Below, piece after piece: positions 39,664 to 47,256 of a DNA stretch of 51,298 nt (the stretch's first letter is position 1; every line of letters starts with the position of its first letter). Origin of the DNA: Morganella morganii (GTDB lineage: Bacteria; Pseudomonadota; Gammaproteobacteria; Enterobacterales; Enterobacteriaceae); the NCBI RefSeq assembly GCF_019402645.1, contig NZ_VKKS01000001.1:1127622-1178919 (forward strand). The letters run 5' to 3'. A program made the translations under genes and the position numbers. Under the pieces are notes generated by a model. That model searched no databases and had not been told where the DNA came from. It saw nothing but the letters and a program-made list of their open reading frames with translations.

Positions 39664-40187
39664 AAAGGGTAATCACTGTATTGCTCAACGGCTGGTTGTG
39701 GGCGGTAGTGTTCTTCGGGTTGTGGATGTTCAGCTTGCTGTCAGCCGAACAAACGGAAGGCCAACATAAAGACAAGGTTATCACTGACCAGCAAAAGGTG
39801 ATTGATAACGCTTACACCAGCATCGATATCTTTGACCGCGTGGCCGCAGCGAACGCCAACCGCAGCATGCGCATTGAGGCCAAATCACAGGAGAAGCAGA
39901 TTGAATACCGTACCATTATCCGGAAAGAGCCTGCCTGTAATCTGTATATTCCTCAGCCTGTTTCTGACGGGCTGCTCAGCCACGTCTACGCCATCCGTGA
40001 ATCAGCAATGCGTTCCGCTCCCGGCATCGCTGACAGAACCGGTGCTGGCACCGCTGCCACCCGCCGACTGACATACTGCCAGGCGGTTGAGTGGATAGAG
40101 CCGCTGTTGACGGCACTGGATCAGGCGAACGGGCAGTTGATGGATATCCGGAAAGCGGATGCGGAGCGTAACGGTAAGCAACGATAA
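39660..40187 (+). CDS. Rz-like inner-membrane spanin
   Basis: i-spanin of 175 residues: an N-terminal membrane helix (VLLNGWLWAVVFFGLWMF), then a periplasmic region rich in charged residues and predicted coiled coil. It pairs with Rz1 to fuse inner and outer membranes at the last lysis step. The C-terminal part is longer than lambda Rz, and the whole Rz1 gene is nested in it in another frame. Confidence 0.82.
   Translation: MKRVITVLLNGWLWAVVFFGLWMFSLLSAEQTEGQHKDKVITDQQKVIDNAYTSIDIFDRVAAANANRSMRIEAKSQEKQIEYRTIIRKEPACNLYIPQPVSDGLLSHVYAIRESAMRSAPGIADRTGAGTAATRRLTYCQAVEWIEPLLTALDQANGQLMDIRKADAERNGKQR
39901..40071 (+). CDS. Rz1-like outer-membrane spanin lipoprotein, nested in Rz, TTG start
   Basis: A 56-residue lipoprotein fully inside the Rz gene in the +1 frame. 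The TTG at 39901 follows AGGAG at good distance and starts (M)NTVPLSGKS. A signal sequence with lipobox LTGC is followed by a short Pro-rich mature part (PLPASLTEPVLAPLPPAD), the usual Rz1 layout. No ATG fits. Classified from position, lipobox and proline content. Confidence 0.8.
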   Translation: MNTVPLSGKSLPVICIFLSLFLTGCSATSTPSVNQQCVPLPASLTEPVLAPLPPAD

Positions 40188-40240
40188 GCGGGCAATCTGT
40201 GAAATCGAAAAAGCGAGGTGAACCTCGCTTTAAGTAATCA

Positions 40241-40453
40241 TCACACCTTACGGTAAGAATATCCGGCTTTTTTGACATTAACATAAAGGTATCTGCTTTT
40301 TGACGGTGCTTTCATTAATTCGCTATGTACATGCGGTGGTACGCAGAAGTATTGATAAATACCACCATGGTTGAATTCAACTTCCAGGGTATTGGTTGTT
40401 TGGTCATAGCCAACGGAACGAAGGTTTAAAGAGGAAACGGGAACACGATTCAT
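40241..40453 (-). CDS. KTSC domain protein
   Basis: A 70-residue protein of the KTSC family. It shows the family pattern SVGYDQTTNTLEVEFNHGGIYQYFCVP and ends KSRYLYVNVKKAGYSYRKV. The function is unknown; the domain is common as a lone phage gene or fused to other proteins. It is the only minus-strand gene among the late genes here. AGGAG precedes its ATG. Confidence 0.82.
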   Translation of the reverse strand: MNRVPVSSLNLRSVGYDQTTNTLEVEFNHGGIYQYFCVPPHVHSELMKAPSKSRYLYVNVKKAGYSYRKV

Positions 40454-40644
40454 TTTATAAATCTCCTGTTATCTGTAAAAGCTCAGGGGGAGTAGATTTT
40501 TTTAACAAATATAACGCAGTAGGCGATCACGAACACCTTTTTGAGCCCCGTCTGGACTTCATTAATTTAATTCAGGTAGTCGCACGTTCAGCGAAAAAAC
40601 TACCACGATAAGAGGGCAATACGGGCGATTGAAGCGGAGAGGGT

Positions 40645-40672
40645 AAAAAAAGCCCCGTAACGGATGACGGGG
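40645..40672 (-). terminator. Minus-strand terminator
   Basis: GCCCCGT and ACGGGGC pair, with seven A on the plus strand at the left, which gives a T7 tail on the minus strand. It precedes the KTSC gene in the minus direction. The 40454-40907 stretch holds this and two more terminators but no gene I can support. Confidence 0.7.
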
Positions 40673-40755
40673 CAAGCTGGTAAGGAAACCAGAATTACAC
40701 ATTTCAGCACTCAGAGTTAATTATAAATACTTAGGTTAAATGAAAGCTAAACAAT

Positions 40756-40789
40756 AAAAAAAAGCCCATAACCGATGGGGGAATGGGCT
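40756..40789 (-). terminator. Second minus-strand terminator
   Basis: AGCCCAT and ATGGGCT pair around CCGATGGGGGA-type loop sequence, with an A-run at the left giving a T-run on the minus strand. Confidence 0.65.
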
Positions 40790-40862
40790 GATAAGAGAAG
40801 GGATATACACTGTAAATTTTTGCTGAAAGAATACCGGAATAACCTTAAACCAAGAATCAACG

Positions 40863-40886
40863 CCCCGCTAAATAGCGGGGTTTTTT
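40863..40886 (+). terminator. Plus-strand terminator ahead of the DUF2158-like gene
   Basis: CCCCGCT and AGCGGGG pair around AAAT, followed by six T, 22 bases before the next ATG. Late transcription must read through it, as is usual under phage antitermination. Confidence 0.75.
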
Positions 40887-40907
40887 ATTACCAGAGGAAC
40901 AAAAACC

Positions 40908-41093
40908 ATGTTTAAACACGAATTAGGTCAGGTTGTACAGGTCACCATTAGTGGTGAAGAGGGTCACATTAAAGCCCGTGCCGAATATCATAACGGCCCG
41001 AATCAGTATCTCATTCACTATCTGGCAGCGGATGGCCGTGGTACTGACGGCTGGTTTGAAGAAGGTGAACTGTCCCCGGCAGAACAACAATAA
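40908..41093 (+). CDS. Small DUF2158/YodC-like protein
   Basis: A 61-residue protein with an SH3-like small fold pattern: GQVVQVTISGEEGHIKARAEY, then YLIHYLAADGRGTDGWFEEGEL. The GWFEE-like ending fits the YodC/DUF2158 group of small phage and bacterial proteins. AGAGGAAC precedes the ATG. Function unknown. Confidence 0.7.
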   Translation: MFKHELGQVVQVTISGEEGHIKARAEYHNGPNQYLIHYLAADGRGTDGWFEEGELSPAEQQ

Positions 41094-41096
41094 CCC

Positions 41097-41168
41097 ATCA
41101 CAAAGCCTGCTCACTGAGTGGGTTTTTTTATGCGCTGCGTTGTCGCAGTCTCCCCGTGTCAGCCATGA
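41097..41168 (+). repeat. Direct repeat with terminator, left copy
   Basis: 72 bases identical at 63 positions, without gaps, to 42760-42831. The first half is a terminator (CCTGCTC-ACT-GAGTGGG plus T7); the second half, GCGCTGCGTTGTCGCAGTCTCC, also is conserved. The repeats bracket the PRTase-DprA module. Confidence 0.8.
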
Positions 41169-41210
41169 AAGAAAAATTACTTTCATCTTATCAGTAGGGG
41201 GAATGAGGGC

Positions 41211-41240
41211 AAAAAAAGCCCCACAAGAGATAATGGGGCT
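41211..41240 (-). terminator. Minus-strand terminator left of the PRTase gene
   Basis: AGCCCCA and TGGGGCT pair, with seven A on the left, giving a T7 tail on the minus strand. The 41169-41542 stretch otherwise shows no gene; it is AT-rich and should hold the promoter of the PRTase-DprA pair, which I cannot pin down. Confidence 0.65.
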
Positions 41241-41542
41241 AATAGCATATTCAAATAGTATTTAAGGATTTTAGATTGAAACGTTGGTTTACAGTTTGAA
41301 ACAACTGCCCTTCCAGAATACTCAGATTTTAGGAAAATAATATTAGGCAAACTATCCAGGATAATACTTAGTCAAATAATGAAGTGACGCCTCGCTAAAT
41401 AGCTGTTTAATCCTAGCTATAAATTATTGGTAATAGAGAAAGTAAAGGTGTCAATTGATTTGTTTGCCGAATGAAAGAAAACTGATCGCTTAGTAATCAA
41501 ACTCATCCGAATGATCTGACGGGGTTATCTAAGGGACTAGTT

Positions 41543-42070
41543 ATGACAACAATACATTATTTATCTGCGTATCAACCGTATCATGGTGGACAAAACTCGG
41601 ATTTTGACAAATCCTCCGGTATGCTGCTTGATTTTAAAAAGGGTGAATTAAAAGCGGTCAATTACTGGTATCCGCAGGTTGCAAGAATGATACGCTCTCT
41701 GGCAGGAAATACTCCGTTTTCAATAGCGACAGTACCGTCGAGCACAAAAGGGAAAAAACACCCTGGATTTACTGAGTTGGTTTCCCGCCTGAGCCGTGAA
41801 TTTTCTATACTCAATGAGAACAGGAACCTGATAGGCAGGACTGAATCTATCGACAAGCTCGCATCAGGCGGTAACAGAGATATAGGGGTTCATCTTAGAA
41901 CACTGGAAGTGCCGACATCAGCAAAAGAGTACAGGCCGGTTGTTTTGCTTGATGATGTAACAACGAGCGGTAATAGCATGAAGGCAGCTATATCAAAACT
42001 TGAAGATGCTGGTTACACTGTTGTTGCGGCTATAGCATTAGGTAAAACAGCAGAAAAAAAACATGTATGA
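41543..42070 (+). CDS. Phosphoribosyltransferase-domain protein, ShosT-like toxin
   Basis: A 175-residue type I PRTase of the ComF-like class. The PRPP-binding motif VVLLDDVTTSGNSM (~130) is intact, with a preceding IATVPSSTKGK (~60) pyrophosphate-loop-like segment and the C-terminal VVAAIALGKT strand. In the ShosTA toxin-antitoxin anti-phage system, as I recall it, the toxin is a PRTase-domain protein and the antitoxin is DprA-like. The identical pair here supports that role; the substrate is unknown. AAGGGA precedes the ATG. The stop overlaps the next start by 8 bases. It lacks the zinc-finger N-terminus of true ComF. Confidence 0.75.
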   Translation: MTTIHYLSAYQPYHGGQNSDFDKSSGMLLDFKKGELKAVNYWYPQVARMIRSLAGNTPFSIATVPSSTKGKKHPGFTELVSRLSREFSILNENRNLIGRTESIDKLASGGNRDIGVHLRTLEVPTSAKEYRPVVLLDDVTTSGNSMKAAISKLEDAGYTVVAAIALGKTAEKKHV

Positions 42071-42731
42071 AATAACAGAAATTCCTCGCGGTAGCGAACT
42101 ATACCCCCAACATTTATCATCAATTATGGCTCCGCCTCGTATCATATGGGCCATGGGGAATTTGTCGCTGCTCGAAAAGCCAGGTATTAGCGTCGTTGGT
42201 GCAAGAGAGTCGTCAAAAACCGGATTAATAATTGCGGAACGAATCGGATCATATCTTGCTGAGCGGGGAATAACTGTTGTATCAGGGTTGGCTCTTGGTA
42301 TTGATGCAGCAGCGCATATCGGCGCGGTCAAAGTGAAAGGGCCAACAATAGCTGTCCTGGCATCGGGCGTGGATGTGTTTACGCCAAAATCAAATACCCG
42401 GCTTGCAAATGAAATTCTGGAAACCGGCGGGCTTATAGTCAGTGAACAACCTCCGGGTTCACCTGCGGCCAAACAAAATTTTGTTCCAAGAAACCGTATC
42501 CAGGTTGGATTGTCTTCAGTGTCTGTCATTGTCGAGTGTAGTGAAAAAAGCGGGACGATGAGACATGCGAACTTTTGTCTCGATGAAAAGCATCCGATTT
42601 ATACAGTGATACCGGAAGACCCGAGAGATATGAACCTTACGGGTGCAAACAAGCTCATAGGAATGGGAGCAAAGGTCATCGCATCGAAAGAGGATTACTC
42701 AGCACTACTGGCGGAAGTAATACCTGAATAA
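42063..42731 (+). CDS. DprA-like Rossmann-fold protein, ShosA-like antitoxin
   Basis: 222 residues carrying the core DprA/Smf Rossmann (SLOG) domain: SVVGARESSKTG (~45), VVSGLALGIDAAAH (~76), VLASGVDVFTPKSN (~100), FVPRNRIQVGLSS (~141) and VIVECSEKSGTMRHAN (~155). True DprA loads RecA on single-stranded DNA during transformation and has extra N-terminal SAM and C-terminal winged-helix domains; both are absent here. Paired in an 8-base overlap with the PRTase gene, it fits the antitoxin of a ShosTA-like system. An alternative is a phage DNA-protection factor. Confidence 0.78.
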   Translation: MYEITEIPRGSELYPQHLSSIMAPPRIIWAMGNLSLLEKPGISVVGARESSKTGLIIAERIGSYLAERGITVVSGLALGIDAAAHIGAVKVKGPTIAVLASGVDVFTPKSNTRLANEILETGGLIVSEQPPGSPAAKQNFVPRNRIQVGLSSVSVIVECSEKSGTMRHANFCLDEKHPIYTVIPEDPRDMNLTGANKLIGMGAKVIASKEDYSALLAEVIPE

Positions 42732-42759
42732 TTAAATATCATCAGATACCGTATCCCTT

Positions 42760-42831
42760 ATCACAGAGCCTGCTCAATGAGCGGGCTTTTTTATGCGCTG
42801 CGCTGTCGCAGTCTCCCTGTGTTAACTATGA
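42760..42831 (+). repeat. Direct repeat with terminator, right copy
   Basis: Right-hand copy of the 41097-41168 repeat. The terminator stem keeps pairing although bases differ: CCTGCTC-AAT-GAGCGGG here against GAGTGGG in the left copy. It ends the DprA-like gene 28 bases after its stop. Confidence 0.8.
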
Positions 42832-42841
42832 CCTGCTTATC

Positions 42842-42930
42842 TCATGCGGTGAGTGCATCAGGAGAATCAAAAACAACAAATCCACGGTCAGTTACTACCG
42901 ATGTAGGCAGCAACGTCAGCTGCCGGAGCA
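42842..42930 (-). pseudogene. C-terminal scrap of an unknown minus-strand gene
   Basis: On the minus strand this stretch reads LTLLPTSVVTDRGFVVFDSP then DALTA and a stop at 42842. It converges on the terminator of the DprA-like gene and stops being open in a meaningful way where the portal coding begins at about 42930. It may be the end of a gene cut by the same event that truncated the portal. Recognition is weak; it could be chance. Confidence 0.25.
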
Positions 42931-42934
42931 GTAA

Positions 42935-44290
42935 CCCGATTACCGGATGCTCAGGCAACTGACCGGCAATAAGGCATTTGATGCGGTGTGGGCAGCTGAA
43001 TACAGCCGGTTTATTACCGCGCACTGGCGCTCATGGGCGAATGACAAAGGCCGGTACTGTGATGTTGAACGTAAACAGACCGTATCGCAGATGCTGCGGC
43101 TGGGGTTTCGTCACAAGCTGCTGGATGGTGATGCGCTGGCGGTTCTGCAATACCGTCCTGACCGGCTTGGTCACGGTAAGGCCCGTTATGCGACGACGGT
43201 TCAGATTATTGATCCCGACCGCCTGAGCAACCCGCAGCAGAATTTTGATATGCCGAATATCTGGGGCGGGGTGGAGATTGACAGCGACGGTGCCCCGATC
43301 GCCTATCACATCCGTGAAGCTCATATGGGCGACTGGTGGGCCGGTAAGAAAACCATGACCTGGAATCGCATTCAGCGCGAAACGTCATGGGGTCGTCCGG
43401 TGGTGGTGCATGATTTTGATATGGAGCGCGGTGCACAGCACCGGGGGATCGGTATTCTGGCCCCCATCGTTCAGAAGCTGAAAATGCTGATTAAGTACGA
43501 TGAATCAGAACTGGAGGCGGCGATCCTCAATGCCATTTTCGGGGCGTATATCGAATCCCCGTATGATGCGCAGATGGTGGCTTCCGCCCTGGGGGATACC
43601 GGCGATTTTACCGGTGATGAACTCAGTGCCTACCAGACACAGCGGACAGAATACTATCAGGACAAGCGCCTCAATCTTCAGAACGGCGCACGGATCCCGC
43701 ACCTGTTCCCGAATGAAAAAATAGTCACACTGTCCGCCGCCCGGCCGACCAGTAATTTTGACGGTTTTGAGAGCGCGGTGCTGCGGAACATCTCTGCGGC
43801 AACCGGCCTGTCAGCCCAGCAGGTCACACAGGACTGGTCTGATGTTAACTATTCCTCAGCCCGCGCCGCCATGCTGGAAGCCTGGAAAACCCTGACCCGC
43901 CGCCGTGATGACTTCTCAAACGGCTTCGCACAACCGATAGCGGTGGCCTTTGCCGAAGAAATCCACGATGTGGAAGATGTTCCGTTACCGAATGATGCCC
44001 CGGACTTTATGGACGCATCAGCATCCTACTGCCGCGCGCGGTGGATGGGGCCGGGGCGCGGCTGGGTGGATCCGGTCGCAGAGAAAAAAGGCGCCATCCT
44101 CAGTATGGAAGCCGGTTTCTCAACACTGGAAATGGAAGTGGCTGAAAACATGGGTGAGGACTGGGAAGAGCTGGTCGATCAGCGCAGCTATGAACTTCAG
44201 CGGTTTAAAGAGCTCGGATTGCCGCCGCCCAGTTGGGCTGTGGCAGAAGAGTTTGCACCAAATCCGGAAAATAAACAGGAGGCGAAGTGA
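42935..44290 (+). pseudogene. Lambda-type phage portal protein, N-terminus missing
   Basis: The portal (lambda gpB family) is the dodecameric DNA entry ring of the capsid. About 450 residues remain, from PDYRMLRQLTGNKAFDAVW onward, including HWRSWANDKGRYCDVERKQT, LRLGFRHKLLDGDALAVLQY and the C-terminal domain. Roughly 85-100 N-terminal residues are lacking compared with full portals (~530). No ribosome site precedes the ATG at 42947, and the terminase genes that should lie upstream are absent. The gene is therefore called truncated, although its remaining frame is intact and ends in an overlap with the protease gene. Confidence 0.85.
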
Positions 44291-45141
44291 ATTTACCCCA
44301 CCTGGCACAGAAGCTGTTTAACACGCCTCTTGCTATACACCCGCAGAAAGCGGAAGTGATTGTGTCATCACTGACAGAGCGGCTCGGTATCACGCAGATC
44401 CGCAGCGCCATGATGGAAGATGATGACGAATATTTCAGCCGTAAAGCCCGGAAAGACAGCGGGTATGACGTTCTGGAAGGTATCGCAATTATCCCGGTCT
44501 ACAGCACGCTGGTTCAGAAACTCGGCACACTGCGGCCGTACAGCGGTATGACCGGTTATGACGGCATCCGTCGGGTCTTCCTGACCGCCGTTAACGATCC
44601 GGAAGTGAAGGGTATCTGTCTGGATATCGACTCCCCCGGCGGTGAGGTGGCCGGCTGTTTTGACCTGGTTGATTTGATTTATGCCGAACGCGGCAAAAAG
44701 CCCATTCACGCCATTCTGTCCGAAAATGCCTTTTCCGCTGCTTATGCCATTGCCAGCGCTGCGGACAAAATTTACGTCCCGCGCACCGGTGGTGTCGGTT
44801 CGGTCGGGGTGATCGTCATTCACTGTGACTGGTCACAGCACATCAAGGATGACGGGCTGAAAGTGTCCATTATCACCTACGGGAACCGTAAAGCGGAAAG
44901 CAATCCGTATGTGGCGCTGAGTGATGAGGCGAAAGCCGCTATTCAGCACGATGTCGATGAAATGGGGCGTCTGTTTGTGAGCACTGTTTCCCGTAACCGC
45001 GGACTGTCCGAGACAGTGATCCGCAATACACAGGCCGCCTGTTATCTGGCAGCCGAGGGCGTACAGATGGGTCTGGCTGATGTGGTTGCCAGTCCTGATG
45101 TCGCATTTCAGGAACTGATGAAAGAATCCGGAGTAATTTAA
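44287..45141 (+). CDS. Phage head maturation protease, S49 family (lambda gpC-like)
   Basis: A 284-residue ClpP-fold serine protease that processes the prohead. SPGGEVAGC, the nucleophile Ser in NAFSAAYAIAS (~152) and the general-base Lys in GNRKAESNPY (~199) are present. It starts with GTG overlapping the portal stop. In lambda the C-terminal part of this gene also encodes the scaffold; here a separate gene follows. Confidence 0.9.
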   Translation: MNLPHLAQKLFNTPLAIHPQKAEVIVSSLTERLGITQIRSAMMEDDDEYFSRKARKDSGYDVLEGIAIIPVYSTLVQKLGTLRPYSGMTGYDGIRRVFLTAVNDPEVKGICLDIDSPGGEVAGCFDLVDLIYAERGKKPIHAILSENAFSAAYAIASAADKIYVPRTGGVGSVGVIVIHCDWSQHIKDDGLKVSIITYGNRKAESNPYVALSDEAKAAIQHDVDEMGRLFVSTVSRNRGLSETVIRNTQAACYLAAEGVQMGLADVVASPDVAFQELMKESGVI

Positions 45142-45143
45142 CT

Positions 45144-45734
45144 ATGGCAGACAATAAGTTTACCTTTGCACATCTGATCGGCCTGGGTAAAAAAGCCAGA
45201 GCCTCGGAAGAGGATGAAGATAAAAAAGTGCGCAAAGCCAAAGGCCGCAAAGCGGAAGAGGACGAGCGTGACGAAGATGCGGAAGACGATGAAGATCGTG
45301 AAGGCGCAGAAGATCAGGACGACGAAAAACAAGGCCGCAAGGCTAAGAAAGCCAAAAAAGCCGGAGGCGACGACGATGATCCTGACGCCGAAGATGATGA
45401 AGACGCGGAAGGTGATGACGAAGACGCCGAAGACGATGATGAAAATAAAGATGTAAAAAAAGGCCGCCGCGCTGAACGCAAACGCTGTGCCCGCATCTTT
45501 GGCAGCAAGGCTGCCGCCGGTCGTCCGGATATGGCTGCACATCTGGCCTTCAATACCCGAATGTCTTCATCCGAAGCGATCAGCACCCTGAAAGCAATGG
45601 GTGCGGTACAGCCCGCAACACAGCGCGCATCGCTCGACAGCCGCATGCGGGCAGAGCAGCAGGTACGCATCAGTCCGGATGCTCAGGCACCGGCAGCGGG
45701 TACCACCGACGCGCTGGTTCATCAGACGTCCTGA
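45144..45734 (+). CDS. Acidic scaffold-like head protein
   Basis: A 196-residue protein following the protease by two bases. Residues 20-110 are an extreme low-complexity run of Asp/Glu blocks broken by Lys/Arg-Ala blocks (EEDERDEDAEDDED, GRKAKKAKKAGGDDDD). The C-terminal third (RKRCARIFGSKAAAGRPDMA to the end) resembles the C-terminal scaffold part of gpC/Nu3-like proteins. Charge and position support a scaffolding role. Long open frames on the opposite strand here are artefacts of the biased composition. Confidence 0.65.
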   Translation: MADNKFTFAHLIGLGKKARASEEDEDKKVRKAKGRKAEEDERDEDAEDDEDREGAEDQDDEKQGRKAKKAKKAGGDDDDPDAEDDEDAEGDDEDAEDDDENKDVKKGRRAERKRCARIFGSKAAAGRPDMAAHLAFNTRMSSSEAISTLKAMGAVQPATQRASLDSRMRAEQQVRISPDAQAPAAGTTDALVHQTS

Positions 45735-45780
45735 TGCCGGTCACGGCAGGCGTCGTGACGTCTTTTATACGAGAAAAAGC

Positions 45781-46827
45781 ATGAATATTTTCGATACCAA
45801 TGTATTAATCCAGGTTGTTCCGAATCTGATGACCAGTCAGAACTGGCTGCTGGATAAGTTTTTCCCGAATATCACGGAATCCGATACTGAAGAAGTTTCC
45901 ATTGATGTGGATGTCGGCCTGCGCCGTCTGGCTCCGTTCGTTTCGCCGCTGGTGGAAGGTAAGCTGGTGGAATCCCGTAAGTTCCAGACCAACAGCTTTA
46001 AACCGGCGTACATCAAAGACAAACGTGCACCGGATCTGCGCAAACCCATCCGCCGTCAGATCGGTGAGCGCATCGGCGGTCAGTATTCTGCCGCTGAACG
46101 TGAAATGCTGAACCTGCAGTTCGAGCTTGCTGACCAGATTGACATGATCAATCGTCGCCTGGAATGGATGGCTTCCAGCGCTCTTCAGACCGGCACGGTG
46201 ACAGTGAATGGTGAAGGTTATGAAACGAAGGTGGTGGACTTCGGACGCTCTGCTGATCTGACTATTGCCCTGAGTGGTGCGGATAAGTGGCCGGTGAAAG
46301 TTGATGCCGGTAAAACCAATACCCAGCCAAGTGACGACATCGAAGACTGGGCGCAGCGTATGCTGAAAGAATCCGGGGCGGTGGCGACCGATATCGTGTT
46401 CACCACCAAATCGTGGAAGGCTTTCCGTCTGGACACATCAATTAAAGACAGCGCCATTGTATTCCCCGCGCTTTCTCCGTTTGGTAACCAGATTAACCCG
46501 GGCACTCAGGTTCAGAAAGGCGCAGTGTATAAAGGACACTGGGGCAACTATGACCTGTGGGTGTACAACGACTGGTTTATTGATCCGCTGGACGGCAAAG
46601 AAAAACCGATGATTGCTGACGGCTCAGTGATTATGTCAGGCGCTGACCTGATGGGGACCCGTGCATTTGGTGCCATTATCGACCCGGCATTCAATTACGG
46701 CCCGATGGCGTATGCACCGAAATCCTGGCTGCAACACGATCCGGCGCAGCGTTTCACTATGGTGCAGTCTGCGCCGCTGGTCATTCCGAGTCGGGTTAAC
46801 GCATCACTGTGCGCCGTTGTGGTTTAA
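45781..46827 (+). CDS. Major capsid protein, lambda gpE family
   Basis: A 348-residue HK97-fold coat protein. The family pattern is clear: FFPNITESDTEEVSIDVD near the start, RRLAPFVSPLVEGK, and the C-terminal GSVIMSGADLMGTRAFGAI and PAQRFTMVQSAPLVIPSRVN. The frame is open from 45601, but the family starts at the ATG at 45781 (MNIFDTNVLIQVV). No separate decoration (gpD) gene lies before it, unlike lambda. Confidence 0.92.
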   Translation: MNIFDTNVLIQVVPNLMTSQNWLLDKFFPNITESDTEEVSIDVDVGLRRLAPFVSPLVEGKLVESRKFQTNSFKPAYIKDKRAPDLRKPIRRQIGERIGGQYSAAEREMLNLQFELADQIDMINRRLEWMASSALQTGTVTVNGEGYETKVVDFGRSADLTIALSGADKWPVKVDAGKTNTQPSDDIEDWAQRMLKESGAVATDIVFTTKSWKAFRLDTSIKDSAIVFPALSPFGNQINPGTQVQKGAVYKGHWGNYDLWVYNDWFIDPLDGKEKPMIADGSVIMSGADLMGTRAFGAIIDPAFNYGPMAYAPKSWLQHDPAQRFTMVQSAPLVIPSRVNASLCAVVV

Positions 46828-46839
46828 CAGGGGGATCAG

Positions 46840-47256
46840 ATGGCGAATAAAAAAAATACGCCGGAGAAACCACAGGAACCGGGCGGTCTGCCGCCCGAAC
46901 TGATGGTGCCCGGTCAGGTTAATCCGGAATCAACACAGAACGATACCGGTGATAAACAGGGTGATAAAACCGCATCAGAACAGAATACCGCGGCTGATTC
47001 CGGTGGCGGGAATGCCGGTGATGATCGTGGTTCTGGCTCAGAACCGGAACAGGACTCAGATGGTGTGTATGTGGTGGTCAAAGGCCGCAGTGTGCAGCAT
47101 GACGGTGAGTTGTACCGGGAAAACCAGCAAATCACGCTGGATGATGCCGATGCCTGCCGTCTGATGAATCTCGGTGCGGTCATGTCGCTGGAGGCAGTGC
47201 GGAAAATTTTGGCGAAAGCCAACCGGCCCGGCACTGTAACCATCAATGGGCGTTGA
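46840..47256 (+). CDS. gpFI-like head completion protein
   Basis: 138 residues: a disordered N-terminus rich in Asn/Thr/Asp/Gly (residues 1-75), then a small domain (VYVVVKGRSVQHDGELYREN). The position between capsid and head-tail joining genes and the layout match lambda FI-like packaging accessory proteins. GGGGGATC precedes the ATG. Its end overlaps the next gene by 11 bases. Confidence 0.65.
   Translation: MANKKNTPEKPQEPGGLPPELMVPGQVNPESTQNDTGDKQGDKTASEQNTAADSGGGNAGDDRGSGSEPEQDSDGVYVVVKGRSVQHDGELYRENQQITLDDADACRLMNLGAVMSLEAVRKILAKANRPGTVTINGR

Noticed and set aside
40396-40611. Plus-strand frame over the KTSC gene start
   Set aside because: Half of it is antisense to the KTSC gene and it has no ribosome site; the rest shows no recognisable feature.
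42063-42731. Genuine competence DprA
   Set aside because: It lacks the SAM and winged-helix domains and is operonic with a PRTase in a prophage, so a natural-transformation role is unlikely.
41097-42831. Target-site duplication of a recent transposon
   Set aside because: The repeats are 72 bases and differ at nine positions, and no transposase or terminal inverted repeats lie between them.
42777-42962. Plus-strand 61-codon frame before the portal
   Set aside because: It begins inside the right-hand repeat terminator, has a serine/threonine-rich shadow-like composition and no ribosome site.
45138-45542. Minus-strand frame with long Phe/Ile/Val runs
   Set aside because: It is the complement of the GAY/GAA-rich acidic repeat of the scaffold-like gene; the composition creates the open frame.
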